Shown here in pieces: positions 36,011 through 43,693 of a DNA stretch of 43,755 nucleotides. The notes under the pieces were generated by a model that searched no databases, had not been told where the DNA came from, and saw only the letters and a program-made list of their open reading frames with translations. Position numbers and translations under genes: made by a program. The stretch is taken from contig NZ_SJPK01000019.1 of assembly GCF_007859855.1 (NCBI RefSeq), positions 24,515-68,269 on the forward strand. The letters run 5' to 3'. Within the stretch, counting starts at the first letter, position 1; each line of letters begins with the position of its first letter. The stretch comes from Allorhodopirellula solitaria (GTDB lineage Bacteria; Planctomycetota; Planctomycetia; Pirellulales; Pirellulaceae).

Positions 36011-37558
36011 ATGAAAGTCAGTCCAGCTAAGATGCCGTTTGGGTGCGATCGACTATCTCGATGTCGCTTAGGGATGCTCACTGTCATCCTCCCGAGGATG
36101 GAGCTAGGGCATTTGCGGGAATGGCTGCGTCACTACGCCGCTCGCGGTTTCAGACATTTCTGGATTTTTTCCATAGGACATGTCGTTCTGGATCAACGCT
36201 TCGGAAACAACGGAGAAAAATATTGGAAAAAACAACCGGAGGCGGATTATCGGTTAGACCTGAGCAACGATGACATCGACCAATGTCTTGAGAATATCCT
36301 GGAAGACGCTCGACGCGACTTTGGGCTGAGCATTTCGTTTGAGCGAGTGTCCGCGAATCCGAAGGGAGTCGGTACTGTTCAGAAACAAGCGGCGAGTAGC
36401 GTTCTAAATCGTGCGATCAGTGATGTGGACTGGCTCGGTTTTTTTGATGTGGATGAACTGCTTGTCGGTGATCTGAGTGTCTTCGATGAAGTGCCAACTG
36501 ATGTAGCCGTCCTTGAAGTTCATCAACGAGTCTTTGAGACTCGCTGGCAGAACGGAAGCTGCCGCCCAATGAGTGCGGTGCATCGTCACTATGGAAATGT
36601 CGAATTCAATCAAAAGCTATTTGTTCGTCCTCAATTGATTCAAAATTGGTCGCGCGTTCACGCTATTCATGCTTCGGATCGCCACGGAAAAGTTGAGATC
36701 GCTGATAGCAAGCGGCTTCGGTTTGGGCACTTTCGCGGAAAGCCAAAGCACAAAGTAGAGACAGACGCTCATGCTTCGCCTTCGTTAGAACACTACGCAC
36801 GACTGGCTCTTCGGCCTGAGAGCGATACGATGCACAGACCACCGTTTGACGTGATTTTAGGTGTGATGCGAAGTGGTTCTACGCTGCTGGGGCACCTATT
36901 GAGTTCGATGGGTTATGGAAGGTATGCAGGAGAGACTCACACAAATATTTCTCATGAGCGAGGCGTTCAAAACGCGATTAAGATAATCGACGAAAAAGTG
37001 CGCGTCTCGAAGCCACTTTGGTTGCCGACGATTGACAAAGTACTTCATCGAGAGCACGTCGGTGGCGCGAGGTTCTTATCAGAACGAGTCGATACAGTCT
37101 ATCTGCTGCACCGACATCCAATGGTCATCTGGCGTTCGTTAAAAGACACGGGCTGGGAAAGAGCAACACTCACCTATCTCCTCAGCCATGCTCGTTGGCT
37201 CAACGAAATCACCGAGATCGTGCCGGCGCATAAATTGATTGGCATCTCCTACTACGATATCGTAGATCCGTCGAGAACCCACCGGAAATTCAATCGAGCT
37301 TTAGATGCCTATGAGCTTCTACCGACGACCGGGAAACGAGGTTGGGGAGATCCGATTGGCGTCATCGCAGATGGGCGAATCAGAATTGGTTGCGAACAAG
37401 AGGATTTGGCGGATGCGGCTAATGCAATCGGTGATATCCCGCCGGAACTGGAACAGGCAATCACTGAACACGAGCAATTGATCAAAAGACTTCTTGCGAA
37501 TGGCTCAGAGAGGCAGTTGCTCGCTCCTCCAGCCAGTCTCAACATTTCTCGAACATGA
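36011..37558 (+). CDS. Glycosyltransferase-sulfotransferase fusion protein
   Basis: 515 residues from ATG 36011; the open frame extends to 35615, but the upstream part looks like a transposase fragment, and ATG 36074 (MLTVILPRMELGHLREWLRH) is an alternative start. Residues 22-260 resemble GT92/DUF23-type GT-A domains: HLREWLRHYAARGFRHFWIF, then SDVDWLGFFDVDELLVGD with the DVD motif (146-148). Residues 280-480 resemble a PAPS sulfotransferase: DVILGVMRSGSTLLGHLLSS (283-297 loop) and VYLLHRHPMVIWRSLKDTGW. One protein could thus add a sugar and sulfate it. It stands next to other glycan genes. Confidence 0.7.
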   Translation: MKVSPAKMPFGCDRLSRCRLGMLTVILPRMELGHLREWLRHYAARGFRHFWIFSIGHVVLDQRFGNNGEKYWKKQPEADYRLDLSNDDIDQCLENILEDARRDFGLSISFERVSANPKGVGTVQKQAASSVLNRAISDVDWLGFFDVDELLVGDLSVFDEVPTDVAVLEVHQRVFETRWQNGSCRPMSAVHRHYGNVEFNQKLFVRPQLIQNWSRVHAIHASDRHGKVEIADSKRLRFGHFRGKPKHKVETDAHASPSLEHYARLALRPESDTMHRPPFDVILGVMRSGSTLLGHLLSSMGYGRYAGETHTNISHERGVQNAIKIIDEKVRVSKPLWLPTIDKVLHREHVGGARFLSERVDTVYLLHRHPMVIWRSLKDTGWERATLTYLLSHARWLNEITEIVPAHKLIGISYYDIVDPSRTHRKFNRALDAYELLPTTGKRGWGDPIGVIADGRIRIGCEQEDLADAANAIGDIPPELEQAITEHEQLIKRLLANGSERQLLAPPASLNISRT

Positions 37559-37579
37559 GCGGGGGTTGACTCGGTCGCT

Positions 37580-37706
37580 CCCATCGCACAGCCCACAAAC
37601 ACGCTCTCCAAAATCCTCAACAATTCGGCAAAAGGACCATTTGAAGCTCCAAATCCCTACAGTCACAATTCAGCAAAAACTACGACCGCAATTCGGTCGG
37701 CAACAT
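37580..37706 (+). repeat. Dispersed repeat, copy C
   Basis: 127 bp, aligned with copy B (15438-15563). It starts CCCATCGCA, contains CTCTCCAAAAT, CAACAATTCGGCAAAA and AATCCCTACAGTCACAATTC, and ends with CGACCG-CAATT-CGGTCG and GCAACA. Here its last bases merge directly into the 207-bp hairpin repeat, which starts at 37704. Confidence 0.7.
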
Positions 37707-37910
37707 CCAGCCGAAACAGCCGCGACGCACTTCGTGTGCGTCGGTGCGTCCGCTTCGCTTGCCGGAAGAACCAACGCCTGGGCGGCTTCGTGCCGCAGGT
37801 GTGGCGGACTTCGTGTCCGCCAATAAAAAACGGCAGCCTATCGGCTACCGTTTCAATACTCAACTCCAGTGCAATCACTGGTTAATCGGTGTCCGATACC
37901 TTTGATTTCT
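37704..37910 (+). repeat. 207-bp hairpin repeat, copy 2
   Basis: Same length as the copy at 17284-17490 and about 90 percent identical by eye. It keeps the hairpins GACGCAC-TTCGT-GTGCGTC and GCGGC-TTCGT-GCCGC intact; GGCGGAC-TTCGT-GTCCGCC has a changed loop but an intact stem. The terminal palindrome is GGTGTCCGATACC, with one mismatch. Changes that keep the stems argue for selection on, or mobility of, the structures. Confidence 0.75.
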
Positions 37911-37920
37911 CCAATGAGAA

Positions 37921-37940
37921 AGGCCACCTTGCGGTGGCCT
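37921..37940 (-). terminator. Hairpin downstream of the orphan module, possible terminator
   Basis: AGGCCACC-TTGC-GGTGGCCT, a perfect 8-bp GC-rich stem with a 4-base loop about 95 bp after the stop of the minus-strand membrane protein. Only a weak T-rich stretch (TTCTC) follows on the minus strand, so termination is plausible but unproven. Confidence 0.45.
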
Positions 37941-38033
37941 CGTTTCACTCCGGTGCAGTGTCTGGATTCCTCATCTAAGAGACTAGACCCATTAGATAGT
38001 TCATTAGATGGTTCCCTTACTCTTATCCGCTTT

Positions 38034-38288
38034 TTAAAAAAAGCCATAAAATAGCAGTGGGAGGAGCATGCAAAGAAAAATCAACGCCATTGTCATCTTC
38101 TTAACGAATCCTACCAGTAGTGGATCCCGATTGAACATCAGCATGACTCCTAGCATACCAACGCCCATGTTCCAGAAGCTTAAATAGATCAAACTACTCG
38201 GGTACAGCACCACCTGCATTTGACCAACAACGGCAAGTAATACCATTGCGATTGGCCATACGCCATTTCGGATCATGGGAGCAATCAT
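38034..38288 (-). CDS. Small membrane protein, putative immunity partner of the orphan RHS tail
   Basis: 84 residues from ATG 38288, which overlaps the TGA of the RHS tail (ATGA) and follows an AAAGGA stretch, so translation is probably coupled; the frame opens at 38300 with a TTG. Three hydrophobic segments are visible (GVWPIAMVLLAVVGQMQVVL, LSFWNMGVGMLGVMLMF, and MTMALIFLCMLLPLLFYGFF at the C terminus). It is an integral membrane protein of unknown family. Position and size suggest immunity to the upstream tail. Confidence 0.7.
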   Translation of the reverse strand: MIAPMIRNGVWPIAMVLLAVVGQMQVVLYPSSLIYLSFWNMGVGMLGVMLMFNRDPLLVGFVKKMTMALIFLCMLLPLLFYGFF

Positions 38289-38910
38289 TCCTTTATACAA
38301 CGTTCACATCCTGCAACACACCCAGCAGTATACGTCGCTATTGCTGTCCCGACATCCATGAAACAAGCTATGCGGCCAGTGCCCGGTGGGAATGCCGCGC
38401 ACGCCGAGAATCCAAGAGTGCCTATTGAGCCAGCTACACGCGTGCACTGGTCGCGGCATTCGCTTGCACTGCAATCTCTAAACAGCTCACACGTAGTCGG
38501 CGGTTTGTACGATTCTGCCCCGTCAATTTCAAACCCTCCATCCGGATTGTACCAGTCTGGTCCCACGTCCGCGCACGCATCGCGGCAACAATCTTCGATG
38601 TTCCCAGCACACGGTACCGTAACAGTTTTCTTCAGCCCCCATGGTCCGGTGCTATTGCACGTGCAAGTTACGTTCGTCGGCTTAAAAGGTGGAATCCCAC
38701 CTTTCTTTGGCGGTGGAAGCGGTGGACGCACGTCATAAATTGTTTTCGGCGGCGGCAAATGCCAATCCATGGGTGGCGAGCCCATGCCTGGCGGCGGTCC
38801 ATCGCCAAAGGTTTGTAAACCCATGGGGTCCATATATTGAATTGGCACCGAGCTTACATACTCGTACAGGCTCCACTCACTCCCCACATACCCGATGGGA
38901 TCTCTGGAGC
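38285..38910 (-). pseudogene. Orphan RHS C-terminal module without the RHS core
   Basis: The frame carries SCSRDPIGYVGSEWSLYEYV followed by SSVPIQYMDPMGL, the end of an RHS core, and then about 170 variable residues: a Pro-rich linker (PPPGMGSPPMDWHLPPPK), many cysteines (CTCNSTGPWG, EDCCRDACADVG, CSASECRDQC) and a hydrophobic C terminus ending CVAGCERCIKE. Homology to the other two RHS genes starts exactly at RDPIGY and the serine before it (38888-38910). Upstream sequence (open to 39151) is not RHS. It lacks HExxH. Such orphan modules are known from RHS/CDI loci as a reservoir that recombines onto a full-length core. It is unlikely to be expressed as a complete protein. Confidence 0.8.
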
Positions 38911-39135
38911 AAGACTCCAATCGTCGGCAACTTTCGTAAACGCAAGCCGGTTTGCTAGTGCGTTTTGCGGTCGTTTCGCACGAAGCTCGGCGCGATCGAC
39001 AGCGCTCCACTCTCGCGCGTGCGCGAGTGCGGTTTTTCAGGTTCGGGCGGCGGATCGTAGATGCGGTTTTCACGCCTCTGATTGTAACCGATGACGCGGC
39101 GGTGGGGGCAACTACGAAGCCAAAAAGTTTTTTCT

Positions 39136-39211
39136 TTAGCTGCCCGTCCACCCACCGTCATGACGCAGCGGGCGGTGGATCGAGCAGCTAATAGCAGCTA
39201 ATAGCAGCTAA
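39136..39211. repeat. Imperfect palindrome plus triple AGCAGCTAAT repeat next to the recombinase
   Basis: TTAGCTGCCCGTCCACCC (39136-39153) can pair with GCGGTGGATCGAGCAGCTAA (39172-39191), with two mismatches and a one-base bulge. The right arm is continued by three direct units AGCAGCTAAT / AGCAGCTAAT / AGCAGCTAA (39183-39211). It lies about 50 bp past the 3' end of the tyrosine recombinase gene, between that gene and the orphan RHS module. It is a candidate attachment or crossover site; a terminator is less likely. Confidence 0.5.
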
Positions 39212-39258
39212 AGAAGAAGTTTTATTCAGCGCGATGGCGCGGGCGTGGGCGCTTTGAT

Positions 39259-40326
39259 TTAGACGCGCGCGGGTGAACCAGCAGGATCGTCGTCAGGGTC
39301 GCTGTCGTCGTCGCTGTTGGCTTTCAAGTCGTCGGGGTCGGGTTCCTCTCGGTCGTGGTCGGCCGGATGGGTCAGCTCGTGGATCTGTTGAAGTTTTCGG
39401 ATCGGGACTTGAGTGTAGATTTCCGTCGTTGTCAGTTTCGCATGACCAAGCATCGCTTGGATGTAACGGATATCGGCACCGTGTTCGAGCATCAGCGTTG
39501 CCATCGTATGGCGGAACAAGTGACATGATCCTTTCTTGCCGACGCCAGAAGACTCGATGTAACGGCGGACGTATTCAGTCAGCGAGTCGGGGTTGATTGG
39601 CCCGCCGTCGTTGGTGATGAACAGCGTTCGTTCACTCATGTTCATCAAGAGTTCATTCCGCGCTGATTCGATGTAGACCGTGATCCACGACAGAGCGCGG
39701 CGACCGATCGGAATGACTCGATCTTTTTTTCCCTTGCCCTCACGGATCATCAGCGTTCGACGTTCACTGTCAACGTCTTCGATCTGCAGTGAAGCCAGTT
39801 CACTGCGTCGGATTCCCGTTGAGTACAGCGTTTCTAAGATGGCCCGATCACGGATGCCAAGCGGTTGCGTGATATTGGGTTGCGATAGGACTTGCTCGGC
39901 TTCATTGGCCGTTAGGATCGCTTTAGGGAGTCGATGGCCGAGCTTGGGTAAGTCGAGTTCACTGGCCGGATTGAACAGCAAGTAGTTTTTTCGGGCCAGC
40001 CATTTGAACCAGGCGCGCAGACTTGAGAGGTGCGTGTACTGCGATCGGAACGACAGCGGTTTGTCTTGCTCGGTGCGATGATGGAACAGGTGACGTTGGA
40101 ACCGTTCCAAGATTGGCTTGGTGATTTCATTGGGTCTTGAGATGCCGCGAGCCAGGCACCACAGCGCGAAGCGACGAACGTACTTGGATCGGTTGTCGAT
40201 GGTTAGCTCCGAGTAGTTGCGGGTTCGCAAGTCTTCAACATGGATGTTGATGAAGTGCTGGAAGCCGTGTTTGTCAGTGGCATCATCGACGGGTTGAATT
40301 GGTTTGCGTTGGCGTTTCTTGGACAT
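39259..40326 (-). CDS. Tyrosine recombinase/integrase (XerC/D-like)
   Basis: 355 residues from ATG 40326, preceded by GGAG seven bases upstream. The N-terminal core-binding domain (FINIHVEDLRTRNYSELTID, then LSSLRAWFKWLARKNYLLFN) is followed by the catalytic domain with R in TGIRRSELASL, K in REGKGKKDRVIPIG, H..R in CHLFRHTMATLML, H in LGHAKLTTTEIY and the nucleophile Y in EIYTQV. All five or six catalytic residues are present. The tail is acidic (DDDSDPDDDPAG) and not part of the fold. No IntI-specific extra domain is visible, so it is not a classical integron integrase. It probably mobilises an element that includes the primase-like gene upstream. Confidence 0.9.
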   Translation of the reverse strand: MSKKRQRKPIQPVDDATDKHGFQHFINIHVEDLRTRNYSELTIDNRSKYVRRFALWCLARGISRPNEITKPILERFQRHLFHHRTEQDKPLSFRSQYTHLSSLRAWFKWLARKNYLLFNPASELDLPKLGHRLPKAILTANEAEQVLSQPNITQPLGIRDRAILETLYSTGIRRSELASLQIEDVDSERRTLMIREGKGKKDRVIPIGRRALSWITVYIESARNELLMNMSERTLFITNDGGPINPDSLTEYVRRYIESSGVGKKGSCHLFRHTMATLMLEHGADIRYIQAMLGHAKLTTTEIYTQVPIRKLQQIHELTHPADHDREEPDPDDLKANSDDDSDPDDDPAGSPARV

Positions 40327-40382
40327 GGTTTTCTCCACAGAAGGAAGGATCGGAACGGACGTCAGCGGGAGCGGGAACGACA

Positions 40383-40416
40383 ACGGCTTCTGATTCTTTG
40401 AAGAACCAGAAGCCGT
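40383..40416. terminator. 16-bp hairpin between the primase-like gene and the recombinase
   Basis: ACGGCTTCTGATTCTT-TG-AAGAACCAGAAGCCGT, a 16-bp stem with one mismatch and a two-base loop. There is no U-run on the minus strand, so it could be an attenuator or mRNA-stability element rather than an intrinsic terminator, or a recombinase binding site. Confidence 0.45.
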
Positions 40417-40455
40417 GATCGAGTTGACAGTTTGGGGTGCAGTTACGACGAGGAG

Positions 40456-41370
40456 CTAAGCGGCGTCCGCTTGCTCGTTTTCGTCGTTTTCCCGACTACT
40501 TGGCGGAAGTGGCGTCTTTTGCCGAGTCGATCGGTTTTCGGCGGGGGCGACTTCTTCCGTTTTCTCCCCGACTTCTACCGACTTTGCGGCTGAGTTGTCG
40601 GGGGTCGGTTGGGAGTTGTCGGGGCTTCGTAGATGTTTGACGTCGATCAGGCCGGAGTTGATTGACGTGGTTTGATCGTGGTCGGGATCGTAAGACAGCG
40701 TGTACTCGACCACTCGGCCTTTGCCGCCACCGGCTTCGACGCGCAGGTATTCGTAATCGACCAGCCGCGCCAGATGTTCTTTCAACTGCGTGTCACCGAA
40801 CGTTCCCCATCGTCGGACGTCCTTGCGCGAGAAGCGTTGTTCATGCAGTTCGATGCCTTGGAACTCGCAGAGACTGCGAAGCCCACCGATGAGTTGTTCC
40901 AGGAGGATTTGAGTGCGTTCGGGAAGTTCGGCGAACGAGCGTTCTAAGAAGTGATCGGCCAGACGGTTGGCCAGTTCGATATCTGCGAGCGTCGTTTCAA
41001 TGAACGTGCATGGTTCGCCCGCCTCGTTGGTGAACGTGCCTTCGGTTCGTTGATGCTGATGCAGCAGCGTTACCGATTCGATCAGCGTGAGGTAATGATC
41101 GTGGGCGCGGCGGCTCTTGGTCTTGTCGCTGCGGAAGGTCAGTTGCTCCGCGTAATTGTTCACCACCGTGAGCGGACGTAACAGACGCTGCGAGTTTTGA
41201 TGCAACGCCCGGATAGCACGTCGTTCGTGTTGCACTTGACGTCCGCCCAGCGTGCGGCGCGTTCGCTGTTGGCGGTGGATCGCTTCGGTATGCTGGGCGT
41301 GTTCGCACACGCCCAGCGTCACGCAGCGATTCTTTAGCTCGGGGTCGGTTTTGTCACTGGTCGTCGTCAA
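40456..41370 (-). CDS. Truncated primase/helicase-like protein of an integrative element
   Basis: 304 residues, TTG start at 41370 (weak). The part from DPELKNRCVTLGV to RLLRPLTVVNNYAEQLTF and DHYLTLIESVTLLHQHQR resembles, from memory, the C-terminal part of large CHC2-primase/ATPase proteins encoded next to tyrosine recombinases in integrative elements. A winged-helix-like stretch (FSRKDVRRWGTFGDTQLKEH) follows, and the tail is low-complexity (DNSQPTPDNSAAKSVEVGEK). The zinc finger, Toprim and Walker parts are missing, so it is 5'-truncated, probably by the transposon that begins upstream of 41640. It is separated from the recombinase by a hairpin. Confidence 0.6.
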   Translation of the reverse strand: MTTTSDKTDPELKNRCVTLGVCEHAQHTEAIHRQQRTRRTLGGRQVQHERRAIRALHQNSQRLLRPLTVVNNYAEQLTFRSDKTKSRRAHDHYLTLIESVTLLHQHQRTEGTFTNEAGEPCTFIETTLADIELANRLADHFLERSFAELPERTQILLEQLIGGLRSLCEFQGIELHEQRFSRKDVRRWGTFGDTQLKEHLARLVDYEYLRVEAGGGKGRVVEYTLSYDPDHDQTTSINSGLIDVKHLRSPDNSQPTPDNSAAKSVEVGEKTEEVAPAENRSTRQKTPLPPSSRENDENEQADAA

Positions 41371-41639
41371 AATGTTACCGGCCTCGCTTTGGTCGCACTT
41401 CCCGCCGGTTTTGGGCCGAATTGTTGTCGCAAGTGGCAGTGATTGTTACACCGCTAATTCGGTACAGTCTCGCCCGCCCTCGCAACCCGCAACTCGCAAC
41501 CCGCCTTTCTGAAGAATCAATCGTACCTCGCCTCGACCCCGCCCCTTTGGATGCGCGCAGTGCTCCAAACTGAAACCCGGTAGGCTGGCGCTGATGCCCT
41601 GCCATTTCGATCCAGAGCCTCGGGAACTTCAGCAGTATC

Positions 41640-42209
41640 GTGTGGATTTTCGCCTCCAAGGAGCAGCGTGACCGGCGACTCGCCCTGCTAAAGTGCCTGC
41701 CCTGTCCTCACTGCAAACACACCGGGGCACTGAATCGACATGGATTCCTCAAAGGTTATGACGAGCTGAACTTCAAGCAAAAAGCCATCCGGGCGATTCG
41801 CGTCTTCTGCTCCGATCGTGCAAACGCTGGCGGCTGCGGCAGAACCTTCAGTGTCTGGATCGCCGACAAAGTCAAAAGACTCTTCCTCGATACCGACAGC
41901 CTGTGGCAATTTCTTGAACAAGCCGCTACGACGGGAAGTAAGTCCCAGGCTTTCAGAGACCTGCAAAGCTCACTGAGCGACTCGGCACCCTACCGGATCT
42001 GGAAACGATTTCTGCAAGCCCAGGCGGCGATACGAACCGCTCTGACGGCGATCGGGCCGCCGCCCAAGCATGTCCATCAAGACGGAGTGCCGTCGCCTGC
42101 CCAGTCCGCTGCCCAAGGGACCATCGCCCACCTCAAAGCAGCCTTCCAGGATTCTTCCAGCAACCCCATCGCCGCCTTCCAGAACGCGACACAGCGTTTC
42201 TTCATCTGA
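41640..42209 (+). CDS. Zinc-ribbon accessory protein of the transposon
   Basis: 189 residues, GTG start at 41640. KCLPCPHCKHTGALNRHGFL and VFCSDRANAGGCGRTFSVW supply two cysteine pairs of a zinc ribbon, the DNA-binding type found at the N terminus of many transposases. The middle (FLEQAATTGSKSQAFRDLQS, SDSAPYRIWKRFLQAQAAIR) is helical. It is probably the DNA-binding subunit encoded before the catalytic transposase, which starts 284 bp downstream. No catalytic residues were recognised. Confidence 0.6.
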   Translation: MWIFASKEQRDRRLALLKCLPCPHCKHTGALNRHGFLKGYDELNFKQKAIRAIRVFCSDRANAGGCGRTFSVWIADKVKRLFLDTDSLWQFLEQAATTGSKSQAFRDLQSSLSDSAPYRIWKRFLQAQAAIRTALTAIGPPPKHVHQDGVPSPAQSAAQGTIAHLKAAFQDSSSNPIAAFQNATQRFFI

Positions 42210-42493
42210 TGGCAGTTCTGCTCTGACGGACATCCCGCTGAGACAACGGAAATCTCGCGCCATGATCTGACGCGGTGGCCCCACCACCGGCAAAGTCGGC
42301 ACGGTCGGCGCGCCGCCGACGCCGACTGGGCCGATTTGATGTCGCACCGGATCGCGACGAAAACTCGATTTCTACCCAGCAACACAACCCGACGATTGAG
42401 TCACCGCCAGACGCTTCTAAATTCGATGCCGGTCGAACTTCCGACCGCTGCCATTGGCACCGAAGTCCTCACCCTCATCACCGGAGCGTCTGC

Positions 42494-43693
42494 ATGAAAC
42501 GTCCATCGATCTATCTCAAAATGAAAGTCCTCGGAGCGATCGACATCGCCGAAGGGAAAACGAGTGACGCACGCATCAAGAACGTCGCCGAAATGACATT
42601 CACCGACGAAGAAGGAAAGCCGCATCAGTTCACCTGGCGAACCATCCAAACGTGGCACTACCGCTACAAAAATCACGGCATCACCGCGATGCAAAACCAA
42701 TCACGGTCCGACAAGGGACGCACACGCAAAGTCACCCCCGAAGAAGTTCTCGAAGCGATCAATGCGGCGCTGCCTCATTTTCATGGGAAAACACCGGGCA
42801 AAACCGCTATCTATCGTTTCTGTATCGAGAAAGGCTTGCTCAACGCAAACCAAATCGCACGAAACACGTTCAGCCGGATGGTGGGCAAGTACGAGTTCCT
42901 CAAAGAGGACTCCGGCGAGAGCCGTCAGCGTCGGGCCTTCAGCATGCAGTACGCTAACCAGCTTTGGCAGGCCGACACGATGTTCGGGCCGCACATCGCC
43001 GGCCGACAAGCCAAGCTGATTGCGTTCATTGATGACGCCAGCCGTGTGCTGTGCCACGGCGAGTTCTTCTTTGAAGAGAACGTCGACTCGATGGTCAAGG
43101 CAATCCGCTGTGCGTTTTACAAACGCGGTCTTCCCGAACAGCTCTACGTTGATAACGGCTCGATCTACTGTTGCCAGGAAATCACGCTGATAGCGGCGCG
43201 TGTAGGCTGCATCCTGCGTCACACGGCGGTGCGCGACGCGGCAGCGAAAGGGAAAATTGAACGCTTCTTCCGCCGAGTCCGTGACCAGTTCTTGATCCGC
43301 AACCTGGATCTCTCTTCGATCGAAAGCCTTAACAAACAGTTCAGTGCATGGGTCGAAGGCGACTACAACTCGACCGTTCACTCAACCCTGGGCATGAAAC
43401 CGATCGACCGCTTCGGCGTCGATCTTTCACGAATTCGTTTTCTCACACCCAGTGAAGACACTGACGAGTTGTTCTATGCCGAAGCGGAACGTCAGGTCAA
43501 AAAAGACAACACGTTCAGCTTCCGCGGCACACGCTACGAAACGCCGATCGACCTCCGCGGTCGCAAGATTGACTTGCGTTACGAACGTCATCGCGACGGT
43601 GCCGTGATCGTCTACCAAGGCGGTCGCTGGATCGGCAAAGCGCGCCCATTGGATGCCGTCGCCAACGGCCTGTTGAGGCGAACGGAATCGTAG
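42494..43693 (+). CDS. DDE (rve-type) transposase
   Basis: 399 residues from ATG 42494, chosen because upstream codons (from 42275) lack family character. An N-terminal helix-turn-helix part (WRTIQTWHYRYKNHGITAMQ) is followed by the RNase-H-like integrase core: LWQADTMFGPH (D161), EQLYVDNGSIY (D220) and AKGKIERFFRRVRDQF (E256), a DD-35-E spacing as in the IS481/Tn552 type. A beta-barrel-like C-terminal part (DNTFSFRGTRYETPIDLRGR) completes it. All catalytic residues are present. It belongs with the zinc-ribbon protein in one mobile unit. Confidence 0.85.
   Translation: MKRPSIYLKMKVLGAIDIAEGKTSDARIKNVAEMTFTDEEGKPHQFTWRTIQTWHYRYKNHGITAMQNQSRSDKGRTRKVTPEEVLEAINAALPHFHGKTPGKTAIYRFCIEKGLLNANQIARNTFSRMVGKYEFLKEDSGESRQRRAFSMQYANQLWQADTMFGPHIAGRQAKLIAFIDDASRVLCHGEFFFEENVDSMVKAIRCAFYKRGLPEQLYVDNGSIYCCQEITLIAARVGCILRHTAVRDAAAKGKIERFFRRVRDQFLIRNLDLSSIESLNKQFSAWVEGDYNSTVHSTLGMKPIDRFGVDLSRIRFLTPSEDTDELFYAEAERQVKKDNTFSFRGTRYETPIDLRGRKIDLRYERHRDGAVIVYQGGRWIGKARPLDAVANGLLRRTES

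Noticed and set aside
38912-39151. N-terminal extension of the orphan RHS module ORF
   Set aside because: Open by chance; RHS homology stops at 38910 and the extension is Arg-rich without repeats or motifs.
39136-39211. Integron attC site
   Set aside because: The palindrome lacks the RYYYAAC/GTTRRRY core boxes and the neighbouring recombinase lacks the IntI-specific insertion; kept only as a candidate attachment site.
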